Positions 56,843-64,000 of a stretch of 64,000 nt of DNA are shown here, one piece after another. Position numbers and translations under genes: made by a program. The notes beneath the pieces are model-generated. The model worked only from the letters and a program-made list of their open reading frames with translations. It was not told where the DNA came from and made no database searches. Origin of the DNA: Dicyema japonicum. Lineage: Eukaryota; Dicyemida; Rhombozoa; Dicyemidae. Each line of letters opens with the position of its first letter. The stretch's first letter is position 1. The stretch is from assembly GCA_011109175.1 (NCBI GenBank), contig RDEW01000042.1, positions 358,500 through 422,499 of the forward strand, given 5' to 3'.

Positions 56843-58241
56843 ATGGCTTTGCAATTTGTAATGAGTGATAGAAATAAGAGAAAACTTTTTGAAGATGGAT
56901 ACATTTACTGTTTTGAAAAATTTAATGGCGAAGTCTCATTATGGAAATGTGAATCCTACTACAAAATTAAATGTAAAGCGAGAGTACACACCCAAGGGAG
57001 ACATCATTATCAAAAGAGTCAACGAACACAATCATGCTGGTGATGCTGCATATGTCGAATCAAAGAGAATTACTCAAGAAATAAAAAGAAGAGCTCTTGC
57101 ATCACAAGATAATCCACATATTATTACGACTGAAGTGTGTGTGGGTTTGCCACTAGAGGTGTCTGCCCGACTACCCATAGCTTCTTTAATTAAAAGAAAC
57201 ATTAGAAATTCAAGAAATACAAAAGATCAAGCTCCTCCTAATCCACTTAACATAGACCAGTTAAGAATACCTCCAGAATACAGATACTCTTATGCCAATG
57301 AACCTTTTTTATTGTTTGATAGTGAAGACAGTGTTAACAGAACAATAATTTTTACAACGAGAAAAAATCTAAATTTGCTTTCCACTACAAACTTTTGGTA
57401 TGCGGATGGTACTTTTAAGACAGTCCCATATTTGTTTAATCAATTATATACGATTCATGGACTAGTAAATAATGATGTTTTACCACTTATATACATTTTA
57501 ATGTGTAAAAGAACGGAAGAAAGCTATAAAAAAGTTTTTTCGGAATTAAAATCATTGGAGCCATCGTTATCACCGAGGACAATTATGACTGATTTCGAAA
57601 AAGCAGCTATAAATGGATTTAATATTATATTTCCTGATGCTATTACGAAGGGCTGTTTTTTTCATTTGTCCCAATCCATATTTAGATGCATCCAATCACA
57701 TGGATTGCAATTATTATATCAAAGAGATTCAGAATTCGCTCTGAAAATGCGCATGATTGCGGCGCTGGCATTTGTCCCAACAATACACGTTGTTCATTAT
57801 TTTGAACATTTGTGTGATTACAACAGTTTCCCAGAAGAAGCTCAACCTGTACTGGATTATGTAGAAGATATTTGGATAGGACGTCCCGACCGCCGTCAAG
57901 TACGTCGTTGTCCACGTTTTGCCCATGAATTGTGGAATTGTTTTGAAGCAGCGAGAGTTGCTGGGCCTAAAACGAATAACTCTTGCGAAGGATGGCATCA
58001 TTCTTTTAATTCTTTAATTGGAGCGTGTCATCCTACGATTTGGAAGTTTATTGATGTTTTGAAGAAAGAACAAGCAAGAAATGAAATTAAAATTGAACAG
58101 TATATTGCTGGTGGGGAAGGTCCTATACAAAAGAAAAAATACAGAGATAATGTTTTAAGAATTCAACGCATTGTAAATGACTTCGATAATCGCGAAATTC
58201 TTGACTATTTAAAAGGCATTGCCTATAATTTAGCATTTTAG
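56843..58241 (+). CDS. MULE transposase with FLYWCH-type zinc finger
   Basis: Cuts and pastes the surrounding element. The ATG at 56843 opens MALQFVMSDRNKRKLFEDG and a FLYWCH-like finger: YIYCFEKFNGEVSLWKCES, KIKCKARVHTQG, then HNHAG after a shift. The shift is an extra G in the GGG run at 56996-56998. From there the frame is open to TAG at 58239-58241 (about 465 residues in total). The catalytic triad is visible: D188 in WYADGTFKT (57405), D250 in MTDFEKAAIN (57591) and E382 in NNSCEGWHHSFN (57987). The family's CxxH is in KGCFFHLSQ. A start further downstream (GTG, 56865) would lose the finger. Apart from the one-base shift nothing essential is missing. Confidence 0.93.
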
Positions 58242-58494
58242 AAATTAACACAATGTTTTTGTTAATAATTGTCATAAACTTGTTTTCTAAAAATTATATT
58301 ATCATAAATATTCACTTAAAGTTTGACCTTTGTTATTAATCAATAATCAGTAAGATAATCAATAATTTTTCTATCACTTTAACCAATACACACACGTGTG
58401 GTGCACATCGTTGAGTAAATTTAACACTATTTGGAGAATTGAGGTTTTCAAATTTCTTCTATCTTGGGGATCTGGCCACGTGACTCATATCGTC

Positions 58495-58778
58495 AAATTA
58501 ATCTCCAAAATTACATTTTAATGATAATATAAAAAATCAAAATTTCGACCTCTTTTTTTAAGAACCCACGTGGTCGCTTGAATTAACCGGCGATGAATTT
58601 ACCAGCGATGAATTTACCTCGCGATGAAATTACCAGCGATGAATTTACCGGCGATGAATTTACCTCGCGATGAATTTACCTCGCGATGAATTTACCGGCG
58701 ATGAATTTACCAGCGATGAATTTACCAGCGATGAAATTACCGGCGATGAATTTACCGGCGATGAATTTACCTAGAACC
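58495..58778. repeat. MULE right terminal inverted repeat
   Basis: Inverted counterpart of the left end: AAATCAAAATTTCGACCTCT, CCACGTGG, then about twelve copies of CGATGAATTTACCGG and variants. It ends GATGAATTTACCTAGAACC at 58778. Unit number and order differ from the left end, so the arrays evolve by unit gain and loss. Confidence 0.93.
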
Positions 58779-58787
58779 GCAAACGAT
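58779..58787. repeat. Target-site duplication, right copy
   Basis: GCAAACGAT, identical to 55981-55989. Confidence 0.92.
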
Positions 58788-59700
58788 CCCTTTTCTTATC
58801 GTCCAATTGCAATACTATGTGCAATGTCCCGAATTTTAGAAAAATTAATCTTAACACGAATCAAAAATATTGTACCAAATCGAGTATTCCAGCATGGATT
58901 CCGCGAAAATCATTCTACTACGACTCAATTAACAAAATTAACTCAATATATTTCTGATGGATTCTCTTATCCAAAACCACATAAAAGGACCATAATGGCT
59001 TCAATAGACTTGAAGAAAGCATTCGACTCCGTTTCCCGGAAAATTTCTAACAGTCTTATAAATCCAAACATTAAAAGAAAGCTGTCGAACTTTTAAAGTG
59101 GAAAAAGAGGACAAATGATGTCAGACAACAGAAAATCTAAATCCCGTTTATTACCGAATGGTGTCTTTCAAGGTTCACCTCTCTCTTCCCTGCTTTTCAA
59201 CCTGTACACCAATGACCTTTCCACCAATGACGATCCCTATACATTAATACTCTCATACGCAGATGACATTGTTCTTTCGACGAGAGACTCTAACTATGAG
59301 AAGGCAGGGATAAAACTTCAAAGTTATATTAGTATGTTGGAACATTGGCTCACATCAAATCGACTCGAAGTTTCTACAGGAAAGTCGTTTATAACAATTT
59401 TCTCTACATATAGAAGATCATTATACTCTCCCAAAATCAAATTGTTTGGATATGAAATTCCTATGAATAAGTCTCCAACAATACTAGGATTAAAGTTGGA
59501 TACTCTCCTGACATTCGGCCAACATGTCAATGACGTTATTGCCAAAGTCAGGAGGAGGACCAACATATTGAAAATTTTGTCCCGATCACCAATCGGGAAC
59601 AACACCTTCTTACTACAGAAAATTTACAGACAATAGATACTGCCAGTAATCGAATATGCATGTCCCTCCTGGAGCTCGATGATTTCTGAATCGTCGTCTC
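58788..59700 (+). pseudogene. LINE RT (right half, interrupted by the MULE)
   Basis: Continues the RT begun at 55980: DPFSYRPIAILCAMSRILEK, QHGFRENHSTTTQLTKL, MASIDLKKAFDSVSRKI (domain A), NGVFQGSPLSSLLFNLYTND, LILSYADDIVLSTRDSN with an intact YADD, then LEHWLTSNRLEVSTGKSFIT, SPTILGLKLDTLLTFGQHVN, LLQKIYRQ and VIEYACPSWSSMI. One in-frame TAA near 59094 and one near 59636 interrupt it. Otherwise it is well kept. By accident the right MULE repeat reads in frame (MNLPA)n into this RT. Homology to sister copies stops around 59700, so the 3' end is replaced. Confidence 0.88.
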
Positions 59701-59709
59701 AAAAACTCA

Positions 59710-60150
59710 GGCATGGACCTGAGGTATCAAAAGTGCTGGAAAAGCTTGTATTAATTAATTCGCATCTCTCCTCTACTACATCTACCATAAGTTTCAGAAC
59801 AGACCGTTCTACAACGACTCATTTGGGTTCCATCTCTCAGTTTACTACTTACGACGACGGAGACAAACTGCAGAAGCCTCTGTGCCTCACGTATTTCATG
59901 ACTTTTGATTGTAACCAGACGTCCATACTTCTTGGAAAGTGAAACAATTTCTCGCAATTCATCCAGTTATTTCAACCACGACAATTCGGAACGTGAACCT
60001 GTCTAGAAGCTTTTTTTCTCTTCTTTCTGGCCATCTCAGTTTTTTCCACGGACTTCAACGTACCTGTAGGAATTAAATAATATTTATTTCTATTGAACTA
60101 TAAATACAAAAATACTTATTTGGAATAATATTAATGGCATATTGTATTGT
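59710..60150. other. No gene seen
   Basis: Beyond the recognisable LINE. Short frames on both strands carry no motif. Confidence 0.4.
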
Positions 60151-60154
60151 CTTG

Positions 60155-60262
60155 GTGGACAGTTCATTTTTAAACCAGTCGGCGTCGAAACATCAGGATT
60201 TATTGGACCATTGATCTTGCTGAAGCTTATGGATAACTTATCGAAAGGAGGAAATTGATTAT
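60155..60262 (+). pseudogene. LINE C-terminal module (ETSG type), short
   Basis: Reads QFIFKPVGVETSGFIGPLIL and LKLMDNLSKGGN, then a stop. It is the start of the terminal module (FVPVAIETSG...FLKEIGGKL in the 48-kb copy). Only ~33 codons remain. Confidence 0.55.
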
Positions 60263-60295
60263 ATTAGTTGGCTACCAATCAATAGTCAATCTATA

Positions 60296-60352
60296 TCTCT
60301 AACCCTAACTTTAATCCCTAACCCAAACCTTGACCATAACCCTATCCCTTCA
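60296..60352. repeat. Degenerate telomere-like CCCTAA repeats
   Basis: TCTAACCCTAACTTTAATCC, CCTAACCC and AACCCTATCCC in succession: about seven imperfect CCCTAA-type units. Could be an old interstitial telomeric tract or chance. Confidence 0.4.
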
Positions 60353-60801
60353 CTTGTCAATCTCTAATCCGTTCCCTAGATATACCTAAGTGTAGTCTCA
60401 ACCATAATCAATACCTACTTTCATTCTTAATCAACAACTAAATCTAATCTCCATATAAAGTCAAAAAAAGATAAACATTCTTTCTAGAATAGACATTAAA
60501 ATCAATCTTTTTATTCTGCTTTGGTGGACAATCATTGTTTGCAAGTTACCACCATCTACATGCAGCATATATCCACTACTTGATAAATTGTAGTGTCCAA
60601 GTGCCATATAAAACATCTTTTTGTTGATTGATTGAAATCACAATCCATCCGTATAATAACTCTATCTCCTACATTCAATGATTCCTCATCATTTTCATGC
60701 TTCTTTTCTTACGCAGTTTTTTTCTGAGCAAACAAAGTATATCTTCGGTCAGAGTCCCTTGACAACGACAAATCTTCTTAATACTGCAGTAAATCATTCA
60801 A

Positions 60802-61520
60802 TCATTCATCCGAAATTAGTGGCGGATAATCAGCTCCCATAAATATGTTGAACGAATCATGATTTGTTATCATATGATTTGTAGTATTGTAATGAATGCA
60901 TATCACAAAGTCTACACTTATATTTTCCAAGAGTTCCTTCATAGCTGAAACGATAACCCCACTTATTAGAGATTGATTTAACCTATGCGTTGTTATATAA
61001 ATGATACCTCTCAACCTGACCATGAACCCACGTGCTCGAGGTCTTTCGAAAATATGTATCTCTGAGAAAAAAGTTTTTGATCTCCAGACCATTGTCTGTT
61101 TGAAGTATAATAGGTGATCCATGGATATAAACAAATTGATGGAAAATCTGAGATATTTCTTCAGCTGTTTAGTTTAGCTTTTTGTTAGTGAGATATTTCT
61201 TCATCTACCATAAGAAGTTTGAAAAAGAATCGACCATTACAATTCTAAATATAAAATGAAGAACAATTACCCAAGAATATCCGTTGTTCAATCAGGAATA
61301 TCTTCTAAGATCCATCAGATCATCTATCACGCAGATATTCAGCAATGGTTGCCGTAATTGGAGGCCTCGTCTCAGATAGCCTTTAGGTCTGACATAAGAC
61401 ACATTTCTTCACATCATTTGGAAATTCGTCACGGGTTAAATTGTAGATCTTTTTTTAGATAACTGAATGAACGATCAAATGAGCAAAATTATGTTCACTC
61501 TACTGATTAATAGACAAAAA
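60802..61520 (-). pseudogene. LTR-retrotransposon-type integrase
   Basis: Reverse-strand blocks follow the retroelement integrase order. First is a zinc-binding N-terminus (EHNFAH..., then KKCVLCQ, ~61490-61400), then the rve core with VMVDSFSNFLW (first Asp, ~61230), TAEEISQIFHQFV, GSPIILQTDNGLEIKN (second Asp, ~61095) and GQVERYH (Glu, ~61010). The C-terminal NTTNHMITNHDSFNIFMG ends at a stop near 60802. Frames change several times and stops are present. No protease, RT or long terminal repeats were seen nearby, so it is an isolated fragment. Confidence 0.7.
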
Positions 61521-61569
61521 TACTATAGTTGTTTCAGTTCTATCAATAACAATGGGGCAAGTGTCCAAA

Positions 61570-62630
61570 TACGCTGTTTACACTATCTGGAAAGCAACGC
61601 ATAAAGAAATCCATTTTTAGATATTCGATATCTAGCGCAACTTATTTATGTTCAACCTGAACCTTAAAACCATTTGCAGAAATAAAATATTTTTTTAATT
61701 TTAAATATTAATAAAGTTTTTTGTTAATTAAAAAATATAAATTATCATAAAAATGGCACTCTATTCATTTGAGTGGACTTTATGATTTTAAAATAACGAT
61801 TTTAACTAAAAATTACACCATTCAACTCAAAAAATCTGAATTATCCAGGGTACTAATTTTTATTTTGATTGGTTCTAGTGAAGTTCCGAATACTGACGGT
61901 GACAACCATTAAATACTATAAAAATGAAAATTCTGCTTGTTCTGTATATACTGGATATACAGTGTTTACTTTGATTCGATTCCAATAGAGATTATAAGTG
62001 CAATCTCGTCCATGCTGGAGGATGCTCGAGAGCAGCGCTGGTTCCGCTAACTACTTGGAATGGTGATTATCAGAAGGTATGCACATTGTTTTTCACCAGC
62101 TGGTTCCTTACCTTCTTCTTCGATGTCTTGTTTCCGGGGTACCTGGCATAGCTAACAGTTTTTAAAGAACTCGAAAATCCCATTTAATACGCAGCATACT
62201 AATCTGAGAAAGTTATTGCAAAAGCCGTTCTTTTAATAAATATAATTAAGTTTCTCATTTTCTCGTGGAAATGAGCAAAAGACATTTCGAAAAAATGATG
62301 TCATAGTCGATCATCTTGGAACTCTAAGAACACAAGGAAGGTGTTATGGACAATTAACAGTGATCCTCAACCAAACCACTGCCTGAACTACATCATTTAT
62401 TTCTGAAGTATTCTTAAAAACTTTACTACATATCTTCAGAATCCTTGATGAGATGTGGCTTTTAGAAAGTTCTTAGATATACTACAATAAAAGTAAGGAA
62501 GTCTCTATGGAAGTATTCACTTTTGCCGTGATTTTCATAAACAAATTATTATGCAGACTTTAGGCTTTATTTTGAAAAAGTTTTTCATATTGATCGAATC
62601 CGAATTCTAATAATTTTTGACTACTTCTCA
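61570..62630. other. No gene seen
   Basis: AT-rich DNA. I found no capsid, protease or RT to accompany the integrase. Confidence 0.4.
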
Positions 62631-62639
62631 ATTATTTTG

Positions 62640-62930
62640 AAGATGTACAGTGTGGAACACCATACAATGCCGCCATGGAAGAATTTTTCGGCCATACTTA
62701 ATCTTCTACATTTAGAGGACGTCTAAGAAGTTGTCTTCCCAAGACATTTTCGAAGGATTACGCAGTGATTGGGGGCCGACTGATGGATGCGGACGACCTG
62801 GACGAGATCAGGAGATGAGCACGACAATGAAAGGGATGGAGAAGACTAACGGAAAGGATAGTCTAAAAACATGGCACAAGCGAAACCATGAACAGTGTTT
62901 ACTGGTAGCGCGGATTGGTTTTAACTAACT
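62640..62930 (+). pseudogene. Possible LINE C-terminal fragment
   Basis: EEFFGHT and, in the following frame, GGRLMDADDLDEIRR and KGWRRLTERIV are loosely compatible with the 'FGHxxR...DL...WRxL' end of LINE ORFs, as at 18720 and 20080. Weak. Confidence 0.3.
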
Positions 62931-63214
62931 TTGTAGACTGTTATAATCTAGTAAATATATATTTCAACGATCTCAGCTCTTTAATAAGTTTGAGCCCGAA
63001 ACCTTCAAACTCATGGTGAATTAAGCTCATGTAATTCAATTATTCTGTATTTGTCATATATGATTCGACTAATAAAGAAATCATATAGATAGTTTTCAAA
63101 GGTTTCTCGGACATGTAGCCATGAACGACATAATCTATTATTATTTATTTAGACATAATCTATAGTGGTTTAGAGGCCTATTTTTTTAACTATTTTTTGG
63201 ATAATGAAATTAAT

Positions 63215-63925
63215 TAAAAAAATTAAATTATTCAACTTATTCATGTCGGATCTCAATCCGACTCATCTCAGTCCGCACAACAAATACTTGACAAACTGGA
63301 ACTATGGCTCTCGAAGCGGAGAGTCGACGCATCATCAACAAAATCCTCTGTCACGCTGTTTACCACTTACAAAAGACAGCTCTGTGTCGAATTAAAAATC
63401 TTTACGAAGAACGAGGCTATTCCTATTAACAAAACACCGAAGATTCTGGGAGTCACCTTCGATCAGGGACTCATTTATCCGACATGATGATAACATAGTA
63501 ACTTCTGCTGTGGCCTTGCCACGATTTATGTACAATTTATCCGACCCACGATGACGTATGCAAGTCCTTCGTGGGCAATGCAGATTTCACGATCCTCCTC
63601 ATTGAAACTATCCGCAACCGAGGAGACCGCAATAAGGATAATTGTACAGAACACAATATCCAGCCCATTGAAAATCTTTTAATCGAATTACAACGGAAAC
63701 TCTTAAAGGAGCCTAGTTTACCGAGCTGCCCTCAATTCCATACACTATCGAAATACCTACAATCATACAGAAATTTTGAACCGATGCCATGTCGTATGAG
63801 AAGAGCTGTTCAGGATTCTCAACCATACCAGACTCGTCCTTTCCCTTGTCTGTCTGGGATCACTTAGTTAAGAATTTTTTTTCTTTCTCTGTGACCCAGT
63901 GATCCTGAAAGTAATAATAATAAAT
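63215..63925 (+). pseudogene. LINE RT C-terminus with complete 3' end
   Basis: QILDKLELWLSKRRVDAS, LFTTYKRQLCVELKIFTKNE, INKTPKILGVTFDQ, then PTMTYASPSWAMQIS and later YRNFEPMPCRMRRAVQD, RPFPCLSGIT and a TAG. The TAG is part of GGGATCACTTAG (63858). The stem closes with CCCAGTGATCC and a (TAA)n tail ends the element near 63925. It is the clearest complete 3' end of this LINE family in the window. 5'-truncated, with frameshifts. Confidence 0.82.
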
Positions 63926-64000
63926 AAATTCATGTCGGATCTCAACAAACCGGAGGTCGGAAATAAATTAGTTCTGACTCATGTCGTCGACATAGTAATT

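Larger units (their letters stand above)
55990..58778 (+). mobile_element. Mutator-like element (MULE), 2,789 bp, near-intact
   Basis: Bounded by identical 9-bp target duplications and long inverted repeats. It carries one transposase gene with a single frameshift. If the element and one duplication copy are disregarded, the flanks read continuously as MPNKPANDPFSYRPIAIL, the normal RT start of a LINE. This proves insertion into that LINE. Few lesions suggest a recent event. Confidence 0.93.

Overview
The window looks like repeat-dense, AT-rich nuclear DNA from an animal. It carries several classes of non-LTR retrotransposon (LINE), four kinds of cut-and-paste DNA transposon and one LTR-type integrase. 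It also holds a few host genes. Two of these, an HP1-type chromatin protein and an AP-1 sigma adaptin, only read correctly if introns of 22-25 nucleotides are removed. Introns that small in an animal-type gene set recall dicyemids or orthonectids ('mesozoans'). That placement is inference from intron size and gene content. No rRNA, tRNA, CRISPR array or bacterial-style operon was found.

Layout. 0-5 kb: a small Cys-rich reading frame at the edge, a decayed reverse-strand LINE, then an R2-type LINE (reverse transcriptase plus restriction-like endonuclease) containing a duplication centred on a single N. 6.3-7.3 kb: an unrecognised host-like gene on the reverse strand. 9.5-22.6 kb: a graveyard of LINE pieces, many of them the last ~100-200 codons of elements. 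23.7-24.6 kb: an ambiguous gene locus. 26.9-27.8 kb: a pogo/Tigger transposon that has lost its catalytic core. 30.2-31.1 kb: an IQUB-like gene or pseudogene. 32.0-32.4 kb: the HP1 gene. 34.8-35.3 kb: the AP-1 sigma gene. 36.6 kb: a palindromic MITE. 38.6-40.0 kb: a hAT (BED/DUF659) transposon. 43.8-44.6 kb: a second pogo/Tigger relative. 45-48 kb: LINE pieces. 48.8-50.2 kb: the best-preserved LINE 3' half, followed by eleven tandem copies of a 95-bp satellite. 52.6-55.1 kb: a decayed FAM21/WASHC2-like gene. 55.5-59.7 kb: an endonuclease-plus-RT LINE split by a nearly intact 2.8-kb Mutator-like element (MULE) with a 9-bp target duplication. 60-64 kb: an LTR-type integrase and further LINE 3' ends.

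The host genes do not form a pathway. They are isolated survivors between mobile elements. The mobile elements record nested insertion (MULE into LINE), 5' truncation (many 3' LINE ends sharing one terminal hairpin) and frequent short local duplications of 58-133 bp.

The points most worth following up are the mini-introns, the MULE whose long terminal repeats are arrays of a 15-bp unit, the shared LINE 3' hairpin, the satellite next to a LINE 3' end, and the fold-back MITE. All identifications come from reading motifs by eye. No database search was possible.
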